Positions 1 through 8,022 of a DNA stretch of 64,000 bases are shown piece after piece. Within the stretch, counting starts at the first letter, position 1, and each line of letters starts with the position of its first letter. Source of the stretch: Amycolatopsis mongoliensis (GTDB lineage Bacteria > Actinomycetota > Actinomycetes > Mycobacteriales > Pseudonocardiaceae). The notes beneath the pieces were generated by a model that did not search any database, had not been told where the DNA came from, and saw only the letters and a list, made by a program, of their open reading frames with translations. A program made the translations under genes and the position numbers. The DNA lies in assembly GCF_030285665.1 (NCBI RefSeq), contig NZ_CP127295.1:1860001-1924000 (forward strand). The letters run 5' to 3'.

Positions 1-936
1 GGTGGTCGGGGTGCCGGCTTCGCGCATCCGGCGCTGGATGGTGGCCAGGTCCACGACCCGGACGTCGGCCAGCTCGCCGACCGCCGGGTCGACGTCGCGG
101 GGCAGGCCGAGGTCGCAGACGGCGAGGGCCCGGCCGCTGCGCGGCAGGACCTGCGCCGGCGCGAACACAGCGTCCTGCGCTCCGGTGCAGCAGATCACGA
201 TGTCGGCGTCGCGCACGGCTTCGGCGACCCCGGACAGCGGGATCGCGCGGGCCGGCACGCCCTGGTCGGTGACGTTCGCGGCGAGGCGGCGGGCGCGGGC
301 GTCGGTGCGGTTGGCGACGGTGATCTCACCGATCCCGGCCTTGCGCAGCTGCGACGCGCTCAGCGCGCCCATCGACCCGGCGCCGACGATGACGGCGTGC
401 TTGCCGGTGACGTCGCCCGCCGCGGCGAGCGCCTCGGACACGACCGACGCGCCGAGGGTGTCGAGCCCGGTCTCGGTGTGGACGCGCTTGCCGACGCGCA
501 GCGTGGTCTGGATCAGCTCGTGCAACGTGCGGCCGACGGTGCCGGCCTCGCGCGCGGTGGCGTAGGCGGACCGGATCTGGCCGAGGATCTGCGTCTCGCC
601 GACGACCATCGAGTCGAGGCCCGAGGTGACCGAGAACAGGTGCTCGACGGCAGCGCCGGCGTAGTGCACGTACAGGCTGTCGTAGAGGTCGGCCGGTTCC
701 ATCCCGGACTGGCGGGACAGCACGCCGGTGACGTCGTCGAGGCCGCCGTGGAACGTCTCGACGACCGCGTAGACCTCGATCCGGTTGCACGTCGAGACGA
801 GCATGACCTCGCTGACGTGCTCGGCCTGCTGCAGCTCGTCGAGCACCTTGCCGATCTCGGGCGTCGGCACCGCGACGCGCTCGAGCGTGCTCAGCTCCGC
901 ACTCCTATGCGAGAGACCGACCGCCAACACGCTCAT
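1..936 (-). CDS. hemA: Glutamyl-tRNA reductase, 3' end outside window
   Basis: Catalyses the first step of C5 tetrapyrrole synthesis, the NADPH-dependent reduction of glutamyl-tRNA to glutamate-1-semialdehyde, in the cytoplasm. The protein begins [15 protein letters not shown]. Cys50 in STCNRIEVY is the expected catalytic nucleophile, and VGAGSMG (about residues 184-190) is the NADPH-binding loop. The frame is still open at base 1 after 312 codons, so roughly the last quarter or more of the usual protein is missing. It lies 73 nt downstream of rex on the same strand. That is the order known for Streptomyces rex-hemA-hemC-hemD, so co-transcription and Rex control are likely. Confidence 0.96.
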   Translation of the reverse strand, partial: MSVLAVGLSHRSAELSTLERVAVPTPEIGKVLDELQQAEHVSEVMLVSTCNRIEVYAVVETFHGGLDDVTGVLSRQSGMEPADLYDSLYVHYAGAAVEHLFSVTSGLDSMVVGETQILGQIRSAYATAREAGTVGRTLHELIQTTLRVGKRVHTETGLDTLGASVVSEALAAAGDVTGKHAVIVGAGSMGALSASQLRKAGIGEITVANRTDARARRLAANVTDQGVPARAIPLSGVAEAVRDADIVICCTGAQDAVFAPAQVLPRSGRALAVCDLGLPRDVDPAVGELADVRVVDLATIQRRMREAGTPTT

Positions 937-1009
937 GCCGTCACCTCGCTGACGCTCGGTGAGCGCCTGAGCGGCTGCGCTGTGCCGAATGATTCACTCG
1001 CAAGCTCGC

Positions 1010-1924
1010 TCATGAGCGCACCACCATTTCCCGTCCGCCGTCCGGACCCGAACCGTTCCGGCCGCCCTTCCCATTGTCGGACGGCAGGCCCGTGCCGGGT
1101 AATCCGGAATTGCCCTGACTGCCGGCGGCGTCATCCGCGCGGCGGGCCACATGGAACGAGAGTATCTGCAGCTCCACGGCCAAATCCACCTTGCGGACCT
1201 CGATGTGAGCAGGAACCTGCAGCACGACCGGGGCGAAGTTGAGGATGCACTGGACACCGCCCGCGACCAGGCGGTCACACACCGACTGCGCGGCGGTCGG
1301 CGGGGTGGCGATCACGCCGATGGAGATACCGCGCTCGGCGCAGACCCGCGGGATGTCGTCCATGTGCGACACCGGGAGGCCGCCGACCGGCACGCCGATC
1401 AGGTCCGCGTCCAGGTCGAACAGCGCTTCGACCGGGAAACCGCGCCCCGGGAAGCCGCCGTAGTTGGCCAGCGCGTGGCCGAGGTTGCCGATCCCGACCA
1501 CGGCCACCTTGTGCTGCCGGGTCAGGCCGAGGATGCGTTCGATCTGGCTGACCAGGACGCTGACTTCGTAGCCGACGCCGCGAGTGCCGTAGGAACCCAG
1601 GTACGAGAGGTCTTTGCGCAATTTCGCAGAATTGACCCCCGCCGCCTGGGAGAGTTCCTCACTCGAAACGGTCGTCGCGCCCTGCTCGGACATTCCGGAC
1701 AATACGCGGAGGTAGACGGCGAGGCGGGCGACCGCCGCTTCGGGAATCGACTTCGCCCGGACGGCCTCGGGGGCATCCCCGTTGCGGCCGGTGCCCTCGG
1801 CGGGTACGGCCGGGATTTCGGCGGTCGGCGCGTTGTCGGCGTCCGGGGTGGCCGGACGGCGGGGCCGTCGGGGCGGCCGGCCGGCGGAGTCCGCTCCGTC
1901 GCGCCTCCCCCGCTGTGTCACCAC
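1010..1924 (-). CDS. rex: Redox-sensing transcriptional repressor Rex
   Basis: A repressor that senses the NADH/NAD+ ratio. The first ~55 residues are a polar Pro/Arg/Ala-rich extension. The winged helix (about residues 60-115) contains SSEELSQAAGVNSAKLRKD and YLGSYGTRGVGY, both classic Rex sequences. A Rossmann fold follows with VVGIGNLGHALANY. A Gly/Ser-rich tail ends at TGA 1010. Two consecutive GTG codons (1924, 1921) precede TQRGRRDG; either could be the start, and no strong ribosome site separates them. hemA follows 73 nt downstream. A Rex operator sits upstream at 2055-2070, consistent with autoregulation and control of haem synthesis. Confidence 0.95.
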   Translation of the reverse strand: MVTQRGRRDGADSAGRPPRRPRRPATPDADNAPTAEIPAVPAEGTGRNGDAPEAVRAKSIPEAAVARLAVYLRVLSGMSEQGATTVSSEELSQAAGVNSAKLRKDLSYLGSYGTRGVGYEVSVLVSQIERILGLTRQHKVAVVGIGNLGHALANYGGFPGRGFPVEALFDLDADLIGVPVGGLPVSHMDDIPRVCAERGISIGVIATPPTAAQSVCDRLVAGGVQCILNFAPVVLQVPAHIEVRKVDLAVELQILSFHVARRADDAAGSQGNSGLPGTGLPSDNGKGGRNGSGPDGGREMVVRS

Positions 1925-2253
1925 GCCGTCGTCTCCTGCTCGCTGTGCACCCGGCGGCCATCGCCACGGCCGAGCCGAACTGTGTCTTGACCCAGGGCGC
2001 GGGGTCCGGTTCGATGCGGACCGCCCGGGGGCGATGGTCCTACGGTAGACCACTTGTGAACGCGCGCACAAAGTCACTGGTCGGAGGCGTTTCCCGGGGA
2101 CCGGGAAGGGCCGCCGATCATGACGCGGCGTCAGAATCCTTGCCCGCCAGGCACTTCCGGGCTCAGCGCGGGTCGGGGGCGTTCGGGGACCGATCTTCAC
2201 GACGCGGTGAGCGGGCCGCCGGGCACGGTGAACGGCTCCGGTGCGCCGGTCAC
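1925..2253. other. Intergenic region carrying the rex-hemA promoter
   Basis: About 330 nt between the 3' end of the molybdopterin oxidoreductase gene and the start of rex, both on the minus strand. It holds a Rex operator (2055-2070) and overlapping promoter hexamers. On the minus strand these are -35 TTGTGC (2071 to 2066), an 18-nt spacer and -10 TACCGT (2047 to 2042). This would give a leader of about 110 nt before rex. I see no convincing coding sequence; open frames crossing it are antisense or out of phase with the flanking genes. Confidence 0.7.
2055..2070 (-). promoter_or_regulatory. Rex operator (ROP) upstream of rex-hemA
   Basis: The 16-mer TGTGAACGCGCGCACA differs at two positions from the Streptomyces Rex operator TGTGAACGCGTTCACA as I remember it. 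It covers the -35 hexamer and part of the spacer of the minus-strand rex promoter, so bound Rex would block RNA polymerase. Release at high NADH would raise rex and hemA expression. Confidence 0.85.
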
Positions 2254-3810
2254 TCAGCGGGCGTCGAGGGTGACCGAGTGCCAGCCCGTCGCGCCGTCCG
2301 GCACCGGGTCCGCGCGGTTCTCCGTCTGGGTGTAGCCGTCCTGGTCGGTCGCGCGGACGAACGCCTGGTGCGTCCCCTTCGGCACGTCCAGCTCGATCCA
2401 CCACATGCGCCAGGTGTCCTTGCTCACCTCGGCCGACAGGGTCGCCTCGCGCCACGAACCCTGGTCCAGCCGGACCTCGACCTTCGCGATGCCGGTGTGC
2501 TGCGCCCACGCCGTGCCGGCCAGCCGGACCTTGCCCGCCGGCACGTGGCCGGAGGCGGCCGGGGTGTCGATCCGGGACTCCGTCTTGATCGGCGCCTGCT
2601 CGGCCCAGCCGCGGTTGAGCCAGTACGCCTGCCGGTCGTCCCACTTGGCGAACTCGAGGGACTCGACCCACTTCGTCGCCGACACGTAGCCGTACAGGCC
2701 GGGGATGACGATCCGGGCCGGGAAGCCGTGCTCGACCGGCAGCGGCTCGCCGTTCATGCCGATCGCCAGCATCGCGCCGCGCCGCGGGTCGAGCGCGACG
2801 TTCGCCGGGGTGCCGCACGTCCAGCCGTCGACGCTGGTGGCGTACATCTGCTCGGCGCCGGGGTGCACGCCGGCTTCGCCGAGCAGGTCGACGAGGTCGA
2901 CGCCGAGCCAGGTCGCGTTCGAGATCAGCGGGCCGCCGACCTCGTTGGAGACGCAGGTCAGCGTGACGCGGCGCTCGACCAGCGGCCGGTTGCGGATGTC
3001 GGCGTAGGAGAAGGTCACCTCGCGGTCGACCATGCCGTGGATCTTGAGGCTCCAGTCCTCGGTGCGGATCTGCGGGACGACCAGCGCGGTGTCGATGCGG
3101 TAGAAGTCGCCGTTCGGCGTGAGGAACGGCGGCGAGCCGAGCTTCGCGAAGTCGGCGTCGGCGGGCAGCGGCGGCGCGGTGCGGGCGGGGACGAGCGGCC
3201 CGACGGCGGCCCGGGAGTCCTCGGCGTTCGAGCTGGTCCCGGCCACCTGGCCGACGACGGCGGCGATCCCCGAACCGGCGGCGACGCCGATCCCGGCGCG
3301 CAGGAACTTCCGCCGGTCGAAGCCGCGGTCGTGCCCGAGGTCCACGGGCAGCGCGAGCCGGTGCAGCATCGTGAACACGACGAGCCCGGCGACCAGGGCG
3401 GCGACCGGCGCGAGCAGCGAGACCTGCCCGAGGTCGCTGCGCGCGTAGACGGCGGCGACCCCGGCGGCGCCGAGCAGGAAGACGAGGACCTGCCCGGCCC
3501 GCGGTGTCCGGCGCGAGAGCTGGCCGGCGAGCACCGCGAACAGCACGAGCACGACGCCGAGCCCGATCTTGAGGACCGGCTTGTCCCAGGTGCCCAGCGT
3601 CCGCTCGGCCCACTTCACGATCCCGGTCGGGCTGTGGTCGATGACGTAGTTGGCGACCGCGATGAACGGTGAAGCGGTGTAGCCGACGAAGCCCGCGACG
3701 AGGTGCCCGACCCCGAGGGCGGCGGCCAGCGCGAGGAGGCCGATGAGGGTGGCGACGGGCAGCGAAAGCCGCCTCGGCGCTTCGGGCGGCGCGTCCTGCA
3801 GAGTGCTCAC
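2254..3810 (-). CDS. Membrane-anchored molybdopterin-dependent oxidoreductase, sulfite-oxidase fold
   Basis: A 518-residue protein. The first ~160 residues carry about four hydrophobic membrane segments. A basic stretch follows (DRGFDRRKFLRAGIG) that resembles a twin-arginine or stop-transfer segment before an external domain. The catalytic part (about residues 210-515) has an oxidoreductase-molybdopterin domain: FLTPNGDFYRIDTAL, the cofactor-binding cysteine in LTCVSNEVGGPLIS, and a C-terminal Mo-cofactor dimerisation Ig-like domain (ESRIDTPAASG... WIELDVPKGTHQAF). The physiological substrate cannot be read from the sequence; sulfite oxidation is only one option. It is a single gene, followed 329 nt later by rex on the same strand. 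Confidence 0.9.
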   Translation of the reverse strand: MSTLQDAPPEAPRRLSLPVATLIGLLALAAALGVGHLVAGFVGYTASPFIAVANYVIDHSPTGIVKWAERTLGTWDKPVLKIGLGVVLVLFAVLAGQLSRRTPRAGQVLVFLLGAAGVAAVYARSDLGQVSLLAPVAALVAGLVVFTMLHRLALPVDLGHDRGFDRRKFLRAGIGVAAGSGIAAVVGQVAGTSSNAEDSRAAVGPLVPARTAPPLPADADFAKLGSPPFLTPNGDFYRIDTALVVPQIRTEDWSLKIHGMVDREVTFSYADIRNRPLVERRVTLTCVSNEVGGPLISNATWLGVDLVDLLGEAGVHPGAEQMYATSVDGWTCGTPANVALDPRRGAMLAIGMNGEPLPVEHGFPARIVIPGLYGYVSATKWVESLEFAKWDDRQAYWLNRGWAEQAPIKTESRIDTPAASGHVPAGKVRLAGTAWAQHTGIAKVEVRLDQGSWREATLSAEVSKDTWRMWWIELDVPKGTHQAFVRATDQDGYTQTENRADPVPDGATGWHSVTLDAR

Positions 3811-3890
3811 GCCTCCATCTTCGGAGCACCGGCCCCGGAAGGCTGCCCGGAACGGCTTACGGACGTGTTACGGCTGGGGCCCGGCGCAAG

Positions 3891-3940
3891 TTGTCGTGAG
3901 TGGTAATCAGGGTTCTAACCCGAATTACCACTCACGACAA
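3891..3940. repeat. Palindromic element family A, copy 1
   Basis: A 50-nt palindrome with 24-nt arms (TTGTCGTGAGTGGTAAT... and its complement) around a CT centre, with two mismatches near the middle. It lies just past the 3' end of the minus-strand glutaredoxin gene and upstream of the oxidoreductase start. A perfect copy recurs at 34204-34249. It would form a very stable hairpin, so termination is likely, but conservation between the two loci suggests a dispersed repeat rather than two unrelated terminators. Confidence 0.85.
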
Positions 3941-3957
3941 GCCGCGGCAGACTGCGG

Positions 3958-4194
3958 TCAGGCGAGGGCCTTCCGGAGCCGGTCCTCTTCCACCCGCCAG
4001 TACCCGTGCTCGGCCCCGTCGACCAGGATCACCGGGACGCGGTCGCCGTACTCCGCGCGCCACTCCGGGTCCGTGTCGACGTCTTCCGTCTTCCACGGCA
4101 CCGCGAGCTCGCCGCAGATCCGGGCGACGTCCGCCTCCGCGACCTCGCAGAGGTGGCAGCCCACCCGGCTCATGACCGTCACTTCGTGCGCCAT
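3958..4194 (-). CDS. Glutaredoxin-like thiol-disulfide protein
   Basis: A 78-residue protein with a thioredoxin-fold start MAHEVTVMSRVGCHLCEVAE. The CHLC motif at residues 13-16 is the redox-active pair, and VPVILVDG is the expected cis-Pro segment. The length matches small actinobacterial glutaredoxins/DUF836 proteins. It begins 10 nt after the acyl-CoA ligase stop and is probably co-transcribed with it. A similar small redoxin lies near rex, hemA and bldN in Streptomyces and near hemA in mycobacteria, as I recall. Palindrome A follows its stop and probably ends the transcript. Its electron partner is unknown; mycothiol/mycoredoxin is plausible. Confidence 0.88.
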   Translation of the reverse strand: MAHEVTVMSRVGCHLCEVAEADVARICGELAVPWKTEDVDTDPEWRAEYGDRVPVILVDGAEHGYWRVEEDRLRKALA

Positions 4195-4204
4195 GGCGTC
4201 CTTA

Positions 4205-5716
4205 CTACCGCAGTCGCGTGCGGCGCAGCTTGCCGGTGGCCGAGTGCGGCAGCGACTCGGCGAACTCCACGGCGTGCGGCACCTTGTACCCGGCCAGGTT
4301 GGCCGCGCAGTGGTCGACGACCTGCTGCTCGGACAGCGACGCCCCGGTCGCGGGCACCACGAACGCCTTCACCGCTTCGCCGCTTCGCTCGTCCACGACG
4401 CCGACGACCGCCGCCTCGGCCACCTCGGGCAGCTGCCCGATGACCTCCTCGACCTCGCGCGGGAAGACGTTGAAGCCGTTGACGATGATCAGGTCGTTGG
4501 CCCGGTCGACCAGGTGCAGGTCGCCGTCGGTGTCGAGGTAGCCGACGTCGCCGGTGCGGAACCAGCCCTCCTCGTCCGGGCCGTGGCCGCCGTCGGGCCA
4601 GTAGCCGGAGAACAGGTTCGCGCCGCGGATCGACACCAGCCCGGTCTCGCCTTCGGCCTCGAAAACGTCGTCGACGTCGTGCGGGTCGAGCGGCACGGCC
4701 TGGTCGGTGCCGTCGCTGTCCACCAGCCGCAGCTCGACCCCGGGCAGCGGCCGCCCGACCGAGCCGGGCTTCGGGTAGCCGGTGACCAGCGTCGAAGTCA
4801 CCACCGGCGCGCACTCGGTGAGCCCGTAGCCCTCGAAGACGTCGAGGCCGGTGGCCTCGCGGAGCGCGCCCAGCACCTTCGGGTGCAGCGGCGCGGCGCC
4901 CGACGTCATCCGCCGGACGGTGGCCAGCCCCCGGCTCAGCTCCTCGGTGCCGAGCGCGGCGAACTCGGCGTACATCGTCGGGACGCCGGTGATCGTCGTG
5001 ACGCCGTGTTCGGCGCAGTCGGCCAGCGTGCGGTGCGCCTCGAAGCGCTCCGACAGCACCGCGGTCGCGCCGACGGACGTCGCCTGCAGCAGACCGGGCC
5101 CGAGGCCGTAGACGTGGAAGAGCGGGATGGCGATCAGCACGCGGTCGTCGTGCGTGAGGACACCCTCGACGCCGCTCAGCTGCTCCAGGTTCGCCAGCAG
5201 CGCGCGGTGCGACAGCATCACGCCGCGCGGCGGGCCGGTGGTGCCCGAGGTGTACGAGACGACGGCGATGTCCTCGCCGGCCCGGCCGGCGTCGGCGACC
5301 TCGGCTACTCCATCCGGGTCGGATTCCGGAGTGAGCCCGCTCACGCCCTCCGGCAACGCCTCTTCCGCGTCGCGCGTGATGACAACCTTGGCACCGCTGT
5401 GCTCGAGCAGCTTCTCGAGCTCCGGTCCCGGCGACTGCGGCGACATCGGCACGACGACCGCCCCGGCGCGCAGGGCGCCGAAGAACGCGACCACGAAGTC
5501 CACCGACGTCGGCAGCCGCAGCGCGACCCGGTCGCCGGGCTCGACACCCGCCTCCGCCAGCCGCTCGGCCAGCGCGTGCACGGCCGCCTCGACCTGGCGA
5601 TACGTCAGGACCCGCCCGGTGCCGGTCTCGCGGACGGCCGGGTGGTCCGGCCACGTCGCCGCGGCCCTCGTGAGCAGCCCGCCGACCCCCGACTGCGTCC
5701 CCTCTGGAGCACTCAC
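4205..5716 (-). CDS. AMP-forming acyl-CoA synthetase (fatty-acid ligase family)
   Basis: Activates a carboxylic acid with ATP and transfers it to CoA. The ANL core motifs are in order: YTSGTTGPPRGVM (A3), GYGLTECAP (A5), GWFRTGDVGYLD (A7) and SATGKLRRTRLR (A10 with the catalytic Lys). The chosen start is GTG 5716 (VSAPEGTQSG), because GGAGAGG lies about 10 nt upstream. An in-frame ATG at 5746 would place that ribosome site inside the gene. The product is about 503 residues, normal for the family. Chain-length specificity is not visible. It overlaps no neighbour and leads into the glutaredoxin gene. Confidence 0.9.
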   Translation of the reverse strand: MSAPEGTQSGVGGLLTRAAATWPDHPAVRETGTGRVLTYRQVEAAVHALAERLAEAGVEPGDRVALRLPTSVDFVVAFFGALRAGAVVVPMSPQSPGPELEKLLEHSGAKVVITRDAEEALPEGVSGLTPESDPDGVAEVADAGRAGEDIAVVSYTSGTTGPPRGVMLSHRALLANLEQLSGVEGVLTHDDRVLIAIPLFHVYGLGPGLLQATSVGATAVLSERFEAHRTLADCAEHGVTTITGVPTMYAEFAALGTEELSRGLATVRRMTSGAAPLHPKVLGALREATGLDVFEGYGLTECAPVVTSTLVTGYPKPGSVGRPLPGVELRLVDSDGTDQAVPLDPHDVDDVFEAEGETGLVSIRGANLFSGYWPDGGHGPDEEGWFRTGDVGYLDTDGDLHLVDRANDLIIVNGFNVFPREVEEVIGQLPEVAEAAVVGVVDERSGEAVKAFVVPATGASLSEQQVVDHCAANLAGYKVPHAVEFAESLPHSATGKLRRTRLR

Positions 5717-6029
5717 CCGTGGTCCACCTCTCCTCGCCCGGCCCAAACCGTTGCAAGTCTGTCATTCGGAGCGACGTCATGGGTGCTGACCGCGAGCGTC
5801 GAGTCTGTGCAACCCCGGAGCCACTACCTACTTCGCGGTAACTACACGTATGCTGCACTGCGTCGCGGGGTGGTGTTGATCACCGCCGCGACCGGAGAGA
5901 GGGAGTCGCCGTGACGAACTTGCCTGCCCACGAGGTCGTGGGGCATGCGAGCCGGCAGGCCCCTGCTCGTCCGGGTTCCGGGGGTACCGTGGCCCACTGG
6001 GCCGAAGCCGCCGCCGGAGGTGCCGCCCG
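5717..6029. other. Divergent promoter region, ligase/bldN
   Basis: About 310 nt between the divergently read ligase and bldN genes. It must carry promoters in both directions; I could not identify a confident -35/-10 pair for either. The last 120 nt contain a short open frame with a good ribosome site that ends by ATGA overlap with bldN (entry at 5911). Confidence 0.5.
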
Positions 6030-6033
6030 ATGA
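5911..6033 (+). CDS. Possible 40-codon upstream ORF coupled to bldN
   Basis: GTG 5911 lies 6 nt after GAGAGGGAG, a strong ribosome site. The frame runs 40 codons (MTNLPAHEVVGHASRQAPAR...) and its TGA (6031-6033) overlaps the bldN ATG at 6030 as ATGA. That geometry is typical of translational coupling. Third-position GC is only about 70%, lower than in the neighbouring genes, so it may be a regulatory uORF rather than a functional protein, or bldN may really begin in another way. No homology is recognised. Confidence 0.4.
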   Translation: MTNLPAHEVVGHASRQAPARPGSGGTVAHWAEAAAGGAAR

Positions 6034-6725
6034 CCGTGCCGACCGCCGCCGTGAGCCGTGGGCCCGTCTTCATGTTCGCCGAGCGCGTGTTCGGGCGATC
6101 GCCGTCCGTGCCGTTGAGCAGGAAGGCGGTCGACGAGGAGCGCGCCGAAGCGGCGAAGGCCGAGGCCTGGGACCTGGTGCGCGCCGCGCAGGACGGCGAC
6201 TCGTCCGCGTTCGGCCGGCTCTACGACCGCTACGTCGACGTCGTCTACCGGTACGTGCTGTTCCGCCTCGGCGACCGCGACCTCGCCGAGGACGTCACCA
6301 GCGAGACGTTCCTGCGCGCGCTGCGCCGGATCACGTCGGTGAGCTACCAGGGACGTGACGTCGGCGCCTGGTTCGTCACCATCGCCCGCAACCTCGTGCT
6401 CGACCACGTGAAGTCGAGCCGGTTCCGCCTCGAGGTCGTCACCGACGAGGTGACCGAGCCGGGTTCGGCCCCCTTCAGCGTCGGCGCGAGCGTCCAGGCG
6501 GGCCCGGAGCAGGAGGCGATCAGCCGCGCCACCCGCACCGAGCTGCTGCGCTGCGTCGCCGAACTGGGCGACGACCAGCGGGAATGCATCATCCTGCGGT
6601 TCCTGCAGGGCCTGTCGGTGGCGGAGACGGCCGAGATCATGAACCGCAACGAGGGTGCGATCAAGGCGCTCCAGCACCGCGCGGTACGCCGTTTGGCACA
6701 ACTTCTGCCCACCGGATTGCGCTGA
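6030..6725 (+). CDS. bldN: ECF-type RNA polymerase sigma factor, BldN-like
   Basis: A 231-residue sigma factor. Residues 1-50 are a variable N-terminal extension; Streptomyces BldN also has an N-terminal extension, which is removed by processing. Sigma region 2 (about 52-115) reads AFGRLYDRYVDVVYRYVLFR... AEDVTSETFLRALRRI. Region 4 (about 165-225) reads DDQRECIILRFLQGLSVAETAEI, then NEGAIKALQHRAVRRL. These segments and the gene order (rex and a redoxin upstream, a membrane anti-sigma downstream) match Streptomyces bldN, which drives aerial hyphae and spore-coat genes. ATG 6030 overlaps the preceding short ORF. In Streptomyces it is held inactive by the next gene product. Confidence 0.88.
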   Translation: MTVPTAAVSRGPVFMFAERVFGRSPSVPLSRKAVDEERAEAAKAEAWDLVRAAQDGDSSAFGRLYDRYVDVVYRYVLFRLGDRDLAEDVTSETFLRALRRITSVSYQGRDVGAWFVTIARNLVLDHVKSSRFRLEVVTDEVTEPGSAPFSVGASVQAGPEQEAISRATRTELLRCVAELGDDQRECIILRFLQGLSVAETAEIMNRNEGAIKALQHRAVRRLAQLLPTGLR

Positions 6726-6758
6726 TCCCGCGAACTTTTCGGCCCGTCGACCGAAACC

Positions 6759-6787
6759 GGTAACCCTGACGCCTTCTTAATCGTTAC
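6759..6787 (+). promoter_or_regulatory. Candidate BldN-dependent promoter of rsbN
   Basis: GGTAAC (6759-6764), a 17-nt spacer and CGTTAC (6782-6787) resemble the Streptomyces BldN promoter consensus CGTAAC-N16-CGTTGA as I recall it. They lie between bldN and the anti-sigma gene. The predicted transcript start near 6794 gives a leader of about 45 nt ending in GGAG, 7 nt before GTG 6839. This would close a negative feedback loop. Confidence 0.55.
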
Positions 6788-6838
6788 TCCAGCCAGACCG
6801 GTGTCAGGACCGGCCACGGCCCGAGATGGAGCTGCGCA

Positions 6839-7912
6839 GTGAGGTTTGCGCGTGAGCGAGCCGAGATCGACCGGTTCGCGCGTGCCCTGGAGCCGTCCCC
6901 GGTACGCCGGGACGGCGAGTTCGCCGACGAACTGGCCCTCGTCGGCGCACTGCGCGAGCTCGGTACGGCCGGGGCCCCGGACCTGGAGACGCGGCAGCGG
7001 ATCCGCGCGGAGATCGCGGGCCGCCTGGAGACGGCGGCGGCCACCCCGCGTCGGAGGTGGCGGCCGCGGACCGCCGACCTGGTGGCCGCCGCGCTCTTCC
7101 TGGTCCTCGTCCTCTCCGGCCTGACCCTGGTGCTCTCGCGGAACGCCTTGCCGGGTGACCCGCTGTACGGCATCAAGCGGGCCGGCGAGTCGACGGCACT
7201 GGGCCTGACCTTCGGCGACCAGGCGAAGGCGCGCAAGCACCTGGAGTTCGCCACCAACCGCGTCACCGAGCTCGGCGAGCTGGCCGCCCAGGGCGCGAGC
7301 GAGGCCGACTACCGGACGGCGTACGACGACTTCGCGGCAGACCTGCGCGCCGGGGTCGCCCAGATGGCCGCGGTGGCGACCAGCGACGGCAGCGGCGCGC
7401 AGGCGCTGTCCGACGTCCGGCTGTGGGCGCGGAACCAGGCGGCCCGGATCACGGCGCAGCAGCCCACGCTCCCGGCGGGCGCGGCGACGGTGTTCGGCAA
7501 CGTGCGCGACCTGCTCGGCAAGGTCCAGGAGCGCACGAGCGGGCTGGCCGCGCGGATGAACTGCTACCAGATCACCACCGGCACCTTCGACGACCTCGGC
7601 CCGCTCCCGGCTACCGGCGAGTGCACGCAGCGGCCGGTTCCCTCGTCCGGCGGCGAGCCGACGTCGGCGCCGACCGGCCCGTCGTCGGCCGAAAGCGCCG
7701 CGCCGACGCCGACGGGCACGCAGCTGCCGCCGTCGGACGCGACGGCGACGCCGGGCTCGCCCCTGCCGACGGGCGGGGTGACGCCGCCGCCGGTGTACGG
7801 CCAGGTTCCGACGACCACGCAGCGTCCCCCGGTGACGTCGACCACGCAGCCGCCGCCACTGGTTTCGATCCCGCCGCTGCTCCCCGGCCTGCCGCCGATC
7901 GTCATCGGCTGA
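6839..7912 (+). CDS. rsbN: Membrane anti-sigma factor, RsbN-like, with DUF5667 domain
   Basis: A 357-residue protein. The cytosolic N-terminus (about 1-80: [10 protein letters not shown]... [12 protein letters not shown]... [15 protein letters not shown]) is where a sigma factor would bind. One membrane span follows (about 82-104, [20 protein letters not shown]). An extracellular DUF5667 segment begins [16 protein letters not shown] and continues as a helical domain to about residue 245. The last ~110 residues are a Pro/Thr/Ser-rich low-complexity tail suited to the cell wall. GTG 6839 has GGAG 7 nt upstream. Position directly after bldN and this layout match Streptomyces RsbN, which sequesters BldN. 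Confidence 0.82.
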   Translation: MRFARERAEIDRFARALEPSPVRRDGEFADELALVGALRELGTAGAPDLETRQRIRAEIAGRLETAAATPRRRWRPRTADLVAAALFLVLVLSGLTLVLSRNALPGDPLYGIKRAGESTALGLTFGDQAKARKHLEFATNRVTELGELAAQGASEADYRTAYDDFAADLRAGVAQMAAVATSDGSGAQALSDVRLWARNQAARITAQQPTLPAGAATVFGNVRDLLGKVQERTSGLAARMNCYQITTGTFDDLGPLPATGECTQRPVPSSGGEPTSAPTGPSSAESAAPTPTGTQLPPSDATATPGSPLPTGGVTPPPVYGQVPTTTQRPPVTSTTQPPPLVSIPPLLPGLPPIVIG

Positions 7913-8022
7913 GGTCCGGGCCACACCTGCGACGGCCCGGTGGGCGGCTCGCTACGCTGTGCGAAGGACCCGGACGTTCGCAGGGACGTGGCCAGACGTG
8001 GGCAGACGTGGAGGCGGTGTGC

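Noticed and set aside
1010..3829. A 939-codon minus-strand frame spanning rex and the next gene
   Set aside because: Its C-terminal ~304 residues are Rex, while the rest is Arg/Pro-rich translation antiphase to the molybdopterin oxidoreductase gene. It is an artefact of high GC.
3900..4175. ORFs starting MVIRVLTRITTHD... at palindrome A copies (also 34057-34242)
   Set aside because: Same reason: the N-terminus is the translated palindrome and the rest overlaps real genes on another frame.
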